From Pomphorhynchus laevis (lineage: Eukaryota > Acanthocephala > Palaeacanthocephala > Echinorhynchida > Pomphorhynchidae): a DNA stretch of 64,000 bases. A model generated the notes under the pieces. The model did not search any database, had not been told where the DNA came from, and worked only from the letters and a program-made list of their open reading frames with translations. The stretch is from positions 104,796 through 168,795 of the forward strand of contig WNNJ02000886.1 of assembly GCA_012934845.2 (NCBI GenBank), in the 5' to 3' direction. A program made the translations under genes and the position numbers. Shown here piece by piece: positions 21,312-32,700 of this stretch; the first letter of the stretch is position 1, and each line of letters starts with the position of its first letter.

Positions 21312-23310
21312 TAAATCACATGTTCGCTGTAAGTAGCTCCATTTGAATTTGAGTGCCTGTGTAAGCAATACAAATGCGACGTGTGGACTCTCATTCGCTA
21401 CTTCAATCAGGTTTGACAGCGAGCGAATTCATTTGTCTACTTTAAACTCAACAAACTCAGAAATGATAGAGTTACTCCCAATAGGTGACCCAAGTACTGA
21501 CAAGCCACTGCAAACTACTCGAAGTCCGGAATCGGCAAAGAGTGTCTTCGTTCGAGTTAGGTCATCTTCATGCACTTAGAGTTGGCATTTGTCCTCGTTT
21601 ACAAAAAACCATATTGAGGCCCGATGTCCCTAATCAAGTTCCAAACCGCCATCATATTGGTATTACTGCCGACACAATGAGCATCATTGGCATACCAACA
21701 GTGTGCAACTTGTGGAACTGCCTATTGCAATGCGTTGATCAGTGGGAGGGCGTCCGCTGCAAAAGCAATCATTGCCAGTGGGTCACCCTGTGTGAAACCT
21801 TCTTCCGAGTATATAACCTCATCTTCTACTAGGAGTGCAGCTGGATCTCCATAGATGTTGTGGAGGACGGTTGATAGGGCGGGGCAAACATGATTGATAT
21901 TTTCTAGGGCGAGTTAGCGGTTAATGCAATTAAATACATTAGTAGCATCGAGTTGAAGGATACACGATGCATTGTTTTTCACGTACAGCTTCCGAACAGA
22001 GTGGACAACAGCCTCAGTACCACAGCGCTGGCCGGAACATAACTGAATGCAGGACAAGACAGCTTGAAGATCGATGGATATTCGTTTAACAAGGACTTTG
22101 CCTATTATTCTGAGAGACATATCACCAATCCCTATAGGACGTATTCCGGGATTCTTATCAAGGGGCACCAATCTACTTGCTGTGAAAGCTTCCAAATCCC
22201 CTGTATGCAGAGTAGCTGTTTCTATAATAATTGCAAAGTCGGCTAGACTTGAGGCTAATTAAATCGAACTTGTCCCGAAAGATTCCAGCATATGTCTCCA
22301 ATAGATTGCGTCAACACCGGATGAACCCGCACCTCCGTGATTACGACGTGGGGCAGCTAAGATGTCCCTAAAACCCAAATCATAAAAACGAACTTGGTGA
22401 TTAATTATTCCACTAAGATGCTCCCTCCATCACGCCCGCTAGCATGTTTCTTTTGAGGTGGGGGTGTAAACGGATCAGACTTTCCCCTACTGAAACACCA
22501 CCAAAGCGGTCTTCAACCCCGAGAACACATCTTTGTGAAGTGGGATTATCGAGTGGTTGCATTGCCGTCGAAGTTTTTTTATAAGATACTAATTGACATA
22601 CCTTTTTAACCCAACTGGGAGAATTATGGACAGCATTTCCAAACAAGCGACCACTTTGAAGTATACGAGATTCGTTCATCAGATCGAACAATTTGCCACT
22701 TTTCCACATAGTCATGCGGCGACTTATATTTGTTCTGATTACTCTTGTTTTACTTTTTCCAGTGGCTTGAAAAACCACTTGACAAAACACTACAATCGAC
22801 TTGAGTATTGACTTGGTGATTTCACGATTAGATGATGCGATCGAGTACAGTCCAGCCAAAGTTTTCACAAAATCATTGCTCGTATTACATTTTGGAAGGC
22901 TGCATAGGTTAGGTTTCCATATGATAACTTCACGATATGCATCGTCCATGGATATGTCACCTGTGCCTCGCTCACTAGTTTGGTGGGTGATCCGACCCTA
23001 TCACTGACTATGACAAGTGCATCCTGACTATGATCAATACCGAGAGGATTCAAGTCCTCCACTGCGCCTACCGGTGCCGCAACCGAACTCAAAGATTCCG
23101 TCTGGGGGCCAATATGTAGGCCATTGTTTCTGTTACAACAATTCGGAGCCGAACAACTGATACATGGATTTCCTGCTCGCGCACACTTGCAACCCTTGCA
23201 TTTCGCTGCTTGGCCATTGCACGTACAGCATCTCACGATACGTGTTGGTTGACCTCTTGGCATTATATTTGTAATTGAGTTATCGACAGTTATTCCAAAC
23301 TTTTTTGGGC
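21250..23310 (-). mobile_element. RT element, N-terminus through RT core (HNxIRD tail family)
   Basis: Read on the minus strand. A cysteine-rich start (RCCTCNGQAAKCKGCKCARA, about 23240-23180) is followed by a segment with REVIIWKPNLCSLP and FVKTLAGLY, then a linker with GGAGSSGVDAIYWRHMLESF. The RT fingers follow (ASRLVPLDKNPGIRPIGIGD; QLCSGQRCGTEAVVHSVRK), then LQLDATNVFNCINR, EEGFTQGDPLA, and the thumb with SPHVAFVLLTQALKFKWSYL near 21400. Several frameshifts and stops break the frame, and the YADD region is damaged. The nuclease-like tail is missing here; other copies of the tail are at 5019, 24130 and 24490. Confidence 0.8.
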
Positions 23311-23690
23311 TCGTTGTCCTTTCAACGCGCACCTCGGGATGTGCCCTGAGCGTACGACTTCCTTGATCGACGAATGGTATGGGTCGAGACCGTTTGTGTC
23401 GTGATTGTATGTGTAGGTATTGTAATTAACTTGGCTCGTTGTCCTTTCAATGCGCACCTCGGGATGTGCACTGAGCGTACGACTTCCTTGATCGACGAAT
23501 AGTTTGGGTCTAGACCGTTTGTGTCGTGATTGTATGTGTAGGTATTGTAATTAACTTGGCTTGTTGTCCTTTTAATGCGCACCTCGGTATGTGCACTGAG
23601 CGTACGACTTTCTTGATCGACGAATTGTTTGGGTCGAGATCGTTTGTGAAGTTTTTGACTTTCCGTCAAATCGTCTCGCTCCGCTCTTAT
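23309..23690 (-). repeat. Three tandem 125-bp monomers upstream of the RT element
   Basis: Units start at 23309, 23434 and 23559 with gctcgttgtcctttcaacgc or a variant, and share gcgcacctcgggatgtgc and gagcgtacgacttccttg. They abut the 5' end of the minus-strand RT element, the position of promoter monomers in some non-LTR elements. Markedly GC-richer than the surroundings. The third unit is truncated. Confidence 0.75.
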
Positions 23691-24129
23691 TTGCTTTCCG
23701 ATCGATATCCCTTAACGTTGGAAATAATATATATCGATATGTTGTAAGTAGTTTTTTATTGTATTTAGTTACTGATCAATAATATTTTAACCAGTGATTT
23801 ACAATAAGCACTAGTTATTATTACATCGATATAATGATATAATATTATAATTAATATTATAATTATTTATATTACACTAATGATTTTAAGTATTAATTTA
23901 CGCATTATTACAGCTATGTGTAATAATTATTACACATTAGCGGGTCACCCGATTCTTTCTGTAGAATTAATAATTTGCTTCTCTCTTTTTTAAATGAGAC
24001 TTATTTATTGAAGAATGTACAAACTTCGTTACCCTCAAATGGGCCGTAATGTTCGATAGCATTGTAAATGTTAAATGAAAATCTGATTAAGTTGGTCTCT
24101 TTAAAAAATATTATTATTACACATTATCA
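23691..24129. other. AT-rich spacer with element-tail sequence
   Basis: AT-rich stretch with tattaat repeats, then caaatgggccgtaatgttcg near 24040. The complement of this (ggcccatttgagggtaacg) recurs at 25368 and 25492, so it is probably a tail of the HNxIRD family. Confidence 0.4.
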
Positions 24130-24460
24130 CATGATGCTACTTTTTACCCTTTCGTGTGTGCGTGTAATGGGGCACTGGGTAAGGAAGCACAAATTGTACT
24201 CAGAAAAATCGCTTTACTGGAATCTGAAAAAAGCAAACTTTCATACAGTAATTGCATCTCAGATATTCGAATATACCTTGGATTTCTAATTGCAAGGTTG
24301 GCAGGAAATGATATACGTTGCGCACGATCAAGTTGTACAAGAGTTGGGAGATCAGTACACGAGGACGTATCCAACTTTTAATAATAAACAATATTTCGAA
24401 CAATTTAAAAGGGTATTTTCCGATGTAAATTTTTTTAATAAATCTTCTCTTTAAAAAAAC
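24130..24460 (+). mobile_element. RT-element C-terminus (HNxIRD tail family)
   Basis: Plus-strand remnant of the very end of the protein: FVCACNGALGKEAQIVLRKI, then YSNCISDIRIYLGFLIARL, then CARSS. It aligns with ANGALG and LRCKISFALAKA at 5019-5200. It is followed by a 3' tail ending aataaatcttctctttaaaa, which also occurs at 25525. A 5'-truncated copy. Confidence 0.65.
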
Positions 24461-24489
24461 AAACAAAAACACATTATCACATTGATCAA

Positions 24490-25310
24490 TATTGGCATTT
24501 TGATCAAGCTTGGCTTAACCCTACTTCCAACAACATCGACATCTTCATTAATTCCGTTGAATTTAAAGATGCATTGGCTGCAATGATGATTGCAGCCAAT
24601 GAAATGGCTGCAATCTTTAAATTGCATTGCTGCAATTTAAAGATGCATTGGCTGCAAGATATAATTGGAGCTATAGATATCGAGATCTGAAATGTGTATG
24701 TGGTTCCAACCTTGAGATCAAACATACTTTATCTTGTCGGGTTAAAGGCATGACGTTTATCAGACATAATGCTATTGTAGATAAAGTTGCTAAACATCTT
24801 AAGGCTATTTGGCACGAAGTTTGAACAAAACCACAATTGCAAGATGTAACTGAATTTATATTTTTTAACACACTAACTACTTCACGAGATAGAAGAGCAA
24901 GGGCAGACATAGTTTGCAATGGTCTTTTCGGACAAATGACGGACCGGTCCTTCTTGGACATTTGCATCTTTAGTAATTTGGCACTGTCATATGCTAAGAC
25001 TTGCATGCCAGACCCTTTTAAATACCACCAGGAAAGAAAAAATCTAAATACAACGAACGAAGAACAATCGTAGAAAGATCTTCTTTTCATCCGTTCATAA
25101 TGTCGACTGTAGGCGGACACTGACAAACCGCAAATTCCATACTTAAGCAGGTTGCCAAAAAACATACAGTAAACGAATCGAGGAGATACGCTACTGTTAT
25201 AAGAAATTTAAGATTCAGGCTATCAGCAATTGTTGCTAAGACGGTTTCAATGTCTATCGCATCATTGCAGAACAATTTCCCAAAAAGTATGACTGAGAAG
25301 AATATCCTAT
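24490..25310 (+). mobile_element. RT-element tail: cysteine motif, RHN box and nuclease-like region
   Basis: Encodes FKDALAARYNWSYRYRDLKC, then VCGSNLEIKHTLSCRVKG, FIRHNAIVDKVAKHL, RARADIVCNGLFGQMTDRSF, LDICIFSNLALSYA, then (after breaks) YNERRTIVERSSFHPFIMST and a final RNLRFRLSAIVAKT helix. This is the same domain order as 5019-5640, with the acidic D-x-x-x-x-G-L-F and L-D-I residues of the nuclease-like core kept. A 90-bp internal repeat around gatgcattggctgcaa (24566-24660) is local. A 3' tail with aaatggcccattcgagggc follows. Confidence 0.75.
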
Positions 25311-25639
25311 CTCGCGGAGTAGTCTCACGAGCGGAATTAAGAATATAAACACAACAACGTTGTTTTTTAAATGGCCCATTCGAGGGCACCCTTTTTTGTA
25401 AATTATATTTAAAAAATATTATAAATTTTTTACACCTTTTTATTAATTTACACATTATTATTAATTTTATTAATATTTCGGACCCATTTGCGGGTAACCT
25501 TGTATTGTGTGTATAATAATAAATCTTCTTTTTAAAAATTAATTTACACCAGAGTGAGCAAAAGCTCGTTACAAGGTGATTCACAATAGTCACAAAGTTA
25601 AAATAAAAAAATGAAAAAATGTGATGTAATTGTAGTCAC
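25311..25639. repeat. Tail repeats of the RT element
   Basis: Carries ggcccattcgagggcaccc (about 25370) and gacccatttgcgggtaacc (about 25492), two related tail sequences, each followed by AT-rich DNA. No gene. Confidence 0.45.
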
Positions 25640-27900
25640 AAAGTTCTTCAATTGTCATTTGAATGCAGTTTTTGATGTACATGTTACTATGTGAGCAAGT
25701 AGATTGTTCTGTACAGTGCGCACCCATCGGGTAAACCTCTGCATACATCTCTGATGTGCCGTTTTGCCATGATGTGAAGGCCGTAATCGCTGAGTGTTAA
25801 TTTCTTGCGGATGGGGAATATATCTGTCAAAGGATGATCACGACGGTTTACGGCTGCCCATGCCATCATCAAGTCTGATATTAAGAAAGACTTTTCTATT
25901 AATGTAACGTCTAGCAGGTGAATTCTACCTTCAAATGGTAAGCCTCTTATCGAGGGAACCAAATGCGTTGCTTTGCGTAGCACCTTTTCAATATTCGTAT
26001 GACCAGTTTTGATTGAGGATGCATCGCTTGCGATGCATATAACACGTGACTCAAAATCAACGATTCGTAAAGTGGTTTAAATGACGGAATGTCGACTCTG
26101 CGAATAGTTCTGCGTAGCATAACAAGAATTTGTAAGCACTTAGTTTTGACTGCAGCGGAGTTGATATTTGTTTTTAGATCATCTGTTATTATTACACCTA
26201 AGTCCTTGTAAAAGTTTACCACGTTTATTTGCCTTCCGCTTACTTCGTAGTTTGCAATATGTCGCCTGCGTCCAATGTGCATATGTGCACATTTTTCTGG
26301 GTTTATAGTCAGATTCATTGCACCTGCCCAATGCTGCAGGTTCGATATGTCCAATTGTAGGGTGTGCACGTCGTTGTCGTTTTTGATGGCCCGCCAAATT
26401 TTAATATAATCTGCATATAGAATACAGTCAGAAGCTATATAATGTATTACACTATTGATGTATATATTAAAGAGCGTTGGGCTCAGGACTGAACCTTGTG
26501 GAATGCAAGAGTGCAGTTGAATGTTAGATGAAAACGAGTCTCTTATTTTAACCGTAAATGAGCGACTTATAAGAAGTCAGAAATCCAATGGAAAATGTAA
26601 GTGTGCACTTCAATGTTTTATAATTTACCGATAAGGATTAAAAAAGATTTATTTAAGGTGGCAAATGCGTGCCAGCGCACGCTTACATGACCACAACAAA
26701 ACAAAAATGTAAATCATGTGTCGAGAAGGTGTGAACGGAGGAGGTGTTTGAATGTGATAAAGGAGTGAGCGCGGCGGACGTCGAGAGGGAGTTGATTCCA
26801 AGGGAGTAGACCATTCAAGGATTGAATGGTCTACTCGATCAAATGCTCGCGATAAATCAAAAAAAGACAATGTCAACGTCGTTTCCGGCATCTATCGAAG
26901 AGGCCCAGCTGTGTCTCGCGGTGAGTAAGTTTGTCGTAGTGGATCGTAGTTTACGGAAACCATGTTGTTGATTATTCATGATTCCCTTCCTGTTGAAGAA
27001 TGTCTCCAATTCAGCAAGCACTATTCGCCCCAAGAGTTTGCAAGATATGCATGCAAGGCTGATTGGACGGTAGTCGATAAACGGGATTTATTTCCTTTCT
27101 TATAGATTGGGCACACTATTGCGGTTATCTAGTCATCAGGTAAGGTCGATGTATATAACAAGGTAACAAATAGGCGATGAAGAGGTGTACACACAGTGGT
27201 AGAGAGTTCACCTAGGGCAATTGACGGTATGCCGTCTGGCCCAGAGGAATTAGTTCTTGGTAGTCTTCTTAGTTCCGAGAATACATTATTCAGTTGAACG
27301 ATTCCTAGGATTTCGTCTAGATTAGCTGAGGTATTATTCCTTTCGAAACTTCCGAACGTTACCTTCTTACTGATTGATGACGGGTTCGCCATTGCTAATT
27401 CGTTTGCAAATAAATCAGCAATCGATTTTTGGTCGCATACCAAGTTGTCCGCATCGTCCAATACGCATTGTAGTTAAGCGTGTCTTGATTTGCTCTGCTT
27501 GGTTACAAACGAATAGAATCGCTTTGGGTCAGATCGAATTTGGGAACATAGATTATTCAGGAATGTGCGTTGCTCATTGCGTTTAATTGACGTCACGTAG
27601 TTTCGAGCTTTTCTGTAAGCTTCGAAAGTGCCCAGTTCTGTATTTGTGAAAGTCCAAGTTGCGTTTTTTGATTGCCTGTCTTACAGAGTGTACGAGCCAC
27701 TGAGTTGCTTGCCTTGGTTTCGTTTTTACGTTCATGGTAGGTGAAAATATGTCAATCAGTTGACGGAGCACGTCTCGAAAATCGTTCCATGCCATGTTTA
27801 CGCCTACGGAGAATGGATCAAGCCACTGATGATGTGACAAAAGTGTGGCAAAAGTGGTGTAGTCAGTTTTGTATACGTTGATTCTGGAAACAGGAGTTTC
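25640..27900 (-). mobile_element. CR1-like LINE, broken, with an L2 fragment inserted
   Basis: On the minus strand, a linker with MNVKTKPRQATQWLVHSVRQ (27720-27600) leads into the RT: SSGPDGIPSIALGEL (27240), VCPIYKKGNKSR, MNNQQHGFRKLRSTTTNLL, VFFDLSRAFDRVDHSIL (26820), then CIPQGSVLSPTLFNIYIN (26490), ILYADYIKIW, and a thumb with DLGVIITDDLKT and LRKATHLVPSIRGLPFEGR (25960). This is the order seen in CR1-like LINEs of invertebrates. Frameshifts and stops are frequent, the third position of YADD is intact but the last D is changed to Y, and 26640-26836 is a foreign insertion. Confidence 0.8.
26640..26836 (-). mobile_element. 3' end of an L2-like LINE inserted in the CR1-like LINE
   Basis: Matches 46700-46860 and the complement of 53735-53880: ggcaaatgcgtgccagcgca, then gagtgagcgcggcggacgt. 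It is the last ~170 bases of the L2-like element in minus orientation, ending in a ccacc-ttaaataaatc tail. The insertion point carries an inverted 15-base duplication (26804-26818 and 26822-26836). Confidence 0.75.
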
Positions 27901-27949
27901 TATAATTTACATTTATACAATGTAAATTTATATAGCGATAAAATTTATA

Positions 27950-28066
27950 ACTAAAATTCAAAAGAAAGATCAAATTTTATGAATTGACTAATAAATAATA
28001 TATGATGTATTCGAATAAGGAATATATATCATGCAGAGGAACTGTTATGTTATCAGGTATCGGCCC
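27950..28066 (-). repeat. Dispersed repeat family, partial copy
   Basis: Contains gaattgactaataaataat and ends gttatcaggtatcggccc, equal to the leading half of the family in reverse. Confidence 0.5.
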
Positions 28067-28859
28067 TTATTCTTCTAAAATATTCAAATTTCGATAATGA
28101 AGAATTCCTCTTCCTGCAGGAGGCGCGTTCTCCACTGGTTTTGAGCACTTTAAGAGGACAACTCGAAGATTAAACAGTTTTCACATATAAACTTGGTGGT
28201 AGTTAGATCACACTCTGGACTAACTAACTAGTAAGCGTACTGATGCTTGCTTGATTTCAAATGGATTCAGTGAAGTGGGGCCAAATCAACTTCGTTTCCC
28301 TCCGTGCAGTTTTTTAGCAAACTTCTATATAAAATCGAGAGACTGGCAGACGAAGGAGAGTAAGAAAGTCGTCAAGAAGTTTTGGCTTAGGGTATTATTT
28401 TGCGGTACACACTACATTGCTGATACCTAAATGATTATGATGGATATCGAGTGGGATCTCTGATCGACCAAATTTAGCAGGCCATAATCCCATTGGAGGT
28501 AACTTTTCTCCGCCTTCATGCAGGTTACCAATCAATTTTAGAAAGGGTGACATGACCCGAAAATCTTGATTTAAACCAACCAAAGCTGTCATACAAGTTT
28601 ACAGCAAGGAAGTTGAAGTATTTTATCCAATTATAATGATAATAATATTAATGGCATTTTAAATTATATAATGAATGTGAGAGTGTGTGTGCGAGTATTT
28701 AAAATCTTTAATGAATTGAGTGTAAATGCTAAAATGACTAATTTTAATGATATTAGTTCAAATTTTATAAATAATCAGTTGTTCTTTTAAGAAATATTTT
28801 TTTAAATTTTTATATTGAATTATTTAACTCAGAAAATAAACACCTGCTGACAAAACGAC
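28067..28859. other. No gene recognised
   Basis: A minus-strand frame at 28592-28395 contains NLHEGGEKLPPMGLWPAKF but matches nothing I know. The rest is AT-rich. Confidence 0.35.
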
Positions 28860-30080
28860 CGCCATTGAAAAATACAATCCTAATGCCTTGCACCTTAAAA
28901 GTGTGCTCTAGGGATTAAGCTCATCCTAATCTTTCCTCTCAAAGAAAGTTTATCATGCGCCGACTCTAAGATTAAATCGATGAAGAGTCGTTTAAGCGTG
29001 ATGCAAGGAAGCTCCTGTCCAACAAGACTTCCCAAAAGAATTGTGGTCAACCATAAGAAAGACCACTTTTTGATCTTGGAGAGCAGCAACTTCCAAGTTG
29101 ATCGTTTCAAAGACTTTTGGAATTGTAATCAAAGAAATAAAAAGTCATCTATCAAATGCAATGATATGCTTAAAGGACATGCAGCTTCAAACGAGGTTGA
29201 AGCTTATTCTTAATTATATTGACCCATTGGAAAAGAATATCACATTGGAAGATCTCTTGGATGCGTGGCTCCTTAGATATCATCCAATGGCATCTCAGCG
29301 TGAGCGGCTGCCACAAAGTTGATCGCCTGGGAATTTTTAGGGCAAATCGCGGCTAAACTACTAGCTTCATCGCTAGAAACTGGCCAAATATTACACTTGG
29401 AAAGGTTATATTTCATCCGAAGGATCAATGGATATTAATGGATTAGGACACGATACTATATCCAAGAATATGGTGATGGTTTGTGAGAAAAGTATGGAAA
29501 AATACCTGGCTTGCCACTCCGAATCTCGAGAATGGTTAAGTGACCTCATTTACGAGTTTCGAAGTTGTAAAATAACGGTAAAAGCAGTCAGGACCTTTCA
29601 GGCTTATCTCGCCAAGTATACGCGACCAGGCGCTGCTAAATTCTCTGGACGTGTCTGCGGTTTTTGAAAACCTCACACTTGACAGTAATGGAAACGTTGA
29701 AAAAATAACGTTCCATTTAACTTTCTGTGTTGAGTGTGGAAAATTTTGCAGAGCAGAAGCGCCTATCTAGAAGATGATAAGGGTCCTTTTTATAAGCTAT
29801 CAAAGGGTCTTGGGTAAGGGTCCCCTTTGTTGTCAATCTTGTACATGATTACGACAAGTGACGTCTTGGATGGACTCTTGGATAGGAACACTTGTGTTAC
29901 TATATACACGGATGATATATTACTGGTGTTTAAAAGGAACTACTTGTCTGATAATAGATTCGAAAGCAGAGTGAAGTCTGTGGTGAATGAGATTGCTAAA
30001 CGTATGTCAAAGTTTGGTTCGTCATTAAACCCAACGAACCGCAATTTCATATACTACATATTTCGAAAATCATAACAGCA
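28860..30080 (+). mobile_element. LINE-like RT remnant (YTDD)
   Basis: Plus-strand fragments: a thumb-like piece with FGIVIKEIKSHLSNAMICLK (about 29108), a segment with GHDTISKNMVMVCEKSMEKY (29450), and an RT piece with KLSKGLGQGSP-like sequence, then TCVTIYTDDILLVFKR (29890-29945). The catalytic box reads YTDD. The order of the pieces suggests rearrangement or two overlapping copies. Family not assigned; similar composition to R1-like or R2-like elements, but this is weak. Confidence 0.5.
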
Positions 30081-31029
30081 TACTAAATTATTTAATGCTC
30101 TTCTGGGAAACCGAAAGAGACAAATAAGGATACAAGGATCTAAATTTTGATCTAGGCTGCACTGGAAATTGGACATGCCAATATATTTTTAATTAGTAAA
30201 AATGGAATAAAGTTGTTAAGGCGTGAAAGACAATTAAATATTTTTTGACTAGGTTTATAGCAATGCTCAACACGTTTGTGTTGAGTGGCCTATACTTCTA
30301 CTGACATAATTGTCCAACACAACATCATAATTGATTTTTAAAAGGCTTTTAGAAATAATCAAAAGAAAATTTAATAATGATGAGTATACAAAAAATAAAT
30401 TAGTTAAAAAATATGTAAAATTTTAGAATGCAAAAATACCAAATTTAGAATGAGTGAATTATGTTAGTTTTCTAATGTGTAGGTTGTACAAATTAGGAAA
30501 TTTTATTTATGTTTTCCATTTTAATGTTTATTTATGTTTATTTATTAATTATTTATTTATTTATTTATTTGTTTTTATTTATAATTATTTATAATTATTT
30601 TTTATTTGTTTTTATTTATTTTATTTATGTTTTCCATTTTGTTTTATGTTAATTCCATTTTTTAATTTATTATTTTTCTCTTTTAATCAATGTAAATGAA
30701 TTTTATTGTCGTTGTGATTTTATGGCTGGTTTTAGCAAAATAGCGCATTGGGCGTGAAGATCTGATATTTTTACAGATGAAATTAAATGTACTGCTTTTT
30801 TACTTTAATAAATTCTTATTTCTCCCTCCGTGTGTTTGAACAAGCTATTTGTAGCTTTTCTTAAAGATACTAACAGTAGCGATATAGCAATCCAAAAATA
30901 TTATTTTTGAGAATAAAACAAATTCTTGTTTTTGTAAATTTACAAAACTATAAGAAATAAATGAATATTTTCATTACACAGTATGTTCCAATTTGTATAA
31001 TTTAAAAATTAAAAAGAAATCCTACATTA
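30081..31029. repeat. AT-rich and ttta-repeat low-complexity region
   Basis: No gene. The stretch 30487-30680 is dominated by tttatt units and looks like slippage-prone microsatellite DNA. Confidence 0.5.
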
Positions 31030-31735
31030 TTAGGCTACTACTTTCAGCAACAACAATTTTTCGACAAGAAGAAACCAATAATATAATTTTTTTCTTTCAA
31101 TCACTGGTTCGGGTGTCGGGTCGTGGAGGCATTTTACGAACCAAACTACTCTAGTCATCGCGATCATGGGCGACAGACCAGAGTTCTCATTCAGGTACCC
31201 CAAGGCGGTATTCACCCAGTTTCGAGATTTAATCTCTCCACCTGTATCGAGGTCTACCTCAAAGTCTCTTTCCAGAGAGTCCGGCATGGACCTCCGAGGA
31301 AGGCGATCCCTAGACATCCTCAGGACGTGTCTTAGCCACCTCAGCTTACTTTCTTCGATGTGGAAAAGCAGCGACTTTACTCCGAATCCATCCCGGATGG
31401 CCGAATTCTTAACCTTATCACTAAGGCTATGACCGGTCACACCGTGAAGGAACCTCATTTCGGTGGCCTGTATCCGAGATATTATCCTTTAAGTCATAAC
31501 CCAATGCTCATGACCACAGGTTAAGATAGGAACGAAGATTGCGTGGTAAACCGAAAACTTCGTCCGAAGACTCAACTTCCGCTTCACCACGACAGACCTG
31601 TACAAAGAAAGCCTTGCTGCGTTAGCTGCATGCACAAATCCGCTTCTCAATCTCCTTGATGTTCATGCCGTCCATGGGGAACAATACTCCAAGATACTTG
31701 AAATCCTCCACACCAGGAAGAACCTATTAAGTTCG
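31030..31735 (-). mobile_element. RTE-like LINE, 3' fragment
   Basis: The minus strand encodes the C-terminal region of the same LINE as 54250-57240: MRFLHGVTGHSLSDKVKNS, AIRDGFGVKSLLFHIEESK, LRWLRHVLRMSRDRLPRRS, then a tryptophan-containing end (WVNTALGYL). A 5'-truncated copy; the sequence becomes unrelated past about 31735. Confidence 0.8.
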
Positions 31736-32039
31736 TAATAATAGGAAGGCTACTATTACCTCAAATTCAAAAACGTTTCGTTTAAATATGGATATTTTTA
31801 ATTTTAAATAGTTTTGTCTTATCAAAATATCAAAGGCTTCTATTAATTTAATTTTATCCATATATTTCTTTTTATTTTATGGTTCAATTTTACCATTATC
31901 TGCGTTGTCAAGAATTTACTAACTTAGAACAATCTGATTTTCATTTATATTTGTTTTTTTTACCCTGTACCCAGCCTGTACGAGCTCTACGCTCTTTTGC
32001 TGCTGTTGTATTTAATAATAATTAGTATCATTAGTATAT
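31736..32039. other. AT-rich spacer
   Basis: Nothing recognised. Confidence 0.4.
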
Positions 32040-32290
32040 AATAAATATATCTATTTCCGAACAGCAGTATGCTACATTTCGGTATTGGTTGACTTTATCA
32101 GCAACTGATCCAATACCTACCCTTCACGTTTTCGTTCTTTTTATATTGGCTTACGATTACTCTACTTGTCTGTGAAATTTCATTGAAATCATTTCAGATT
32201 TCAAATTGAATCAGCGATGGTAGGGAAAGGTGCTACCTTCAATTTGAAAACCTACCTATATTTCCTAAAGATTACTATTATTTAACTAGT
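32040..32290 (-). repeat. Inverted-repeat family, single copy
   Basis: Shares with the pair at 32320-32700 a core of (on the minus strand) cgaaaacgtgaa, then attggatcagt, then ctgataaag, then accgaaatgta. It contains the hairpin ggtattgg / ccaatacc. Probably a decayed terminus of a Penelope-like or related element. Confidence 0.5.
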
Positions 32291-32319
32291 TATATATAGT
32301 TTGTTCCCTAATTTTAAGT

Positions 32320-32700
32320 TGATATCCCTGAGGATATTTTAGTACCTCATCAGGTAATAATCCAATAATTACGTTTACCGTTTCGGTTCTTTTAATGTTT
32401 GCTGACGATCACTCGACTTGTCTGCTTTTATTGGCAATTAAATTGAATGAAAGACTTATATATTTTGCAAATTATTTTGAAATCCTTTCGGGTTTAAAAT
32501 TAAATGGGCATTGTTTTTATTAAAATCAGAAATGATTATAAAATAATTCGCAAAATATATATGAAATATCTTTCATTAAATCTAATTGTCAATAAAGCAT
32601 ACGAGTCGAATGAGCATCAGCTAACATTAAAATAACCGAAACGTGAAACGTTGTTATTGGATCAGTATCTGATGAGTTCCATTAATACTGAAATGTAACG
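32320..32700. repeat. Inverted pair of the same repeat
   Basis: Left arm (about 32330-32500) and right arm (about 32520-32690) are imperfect inverted copies. The left arm has gtttcggttcttttaatgtt, the right arm aacattaaaataaccgaaac; both continue into the aatgaaaga / tctttcatt segment. Both arms include CTGATGAG on one strand near the outer end, and a GAAA follows 14 bases later in the right arm. Confidence 0.6.

Noticed and set aside
24566-24660. gcattggctgcaa repeats as a regulatory array
   Set aside because: They are a local duplication inside an RT-element coding remnant.
28395-28592. Minus-strand frame with NLHEGGEKLPPMGLW
   Set aside because: It has a protein-like look but no family match and no neighbouring exon; left as unassigned.
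30480-30700. Repeated ttta units as a possible array
   Set aside because: No regular spacer or unit; simple slippage, and CRISPR is not expected in animal DNA.
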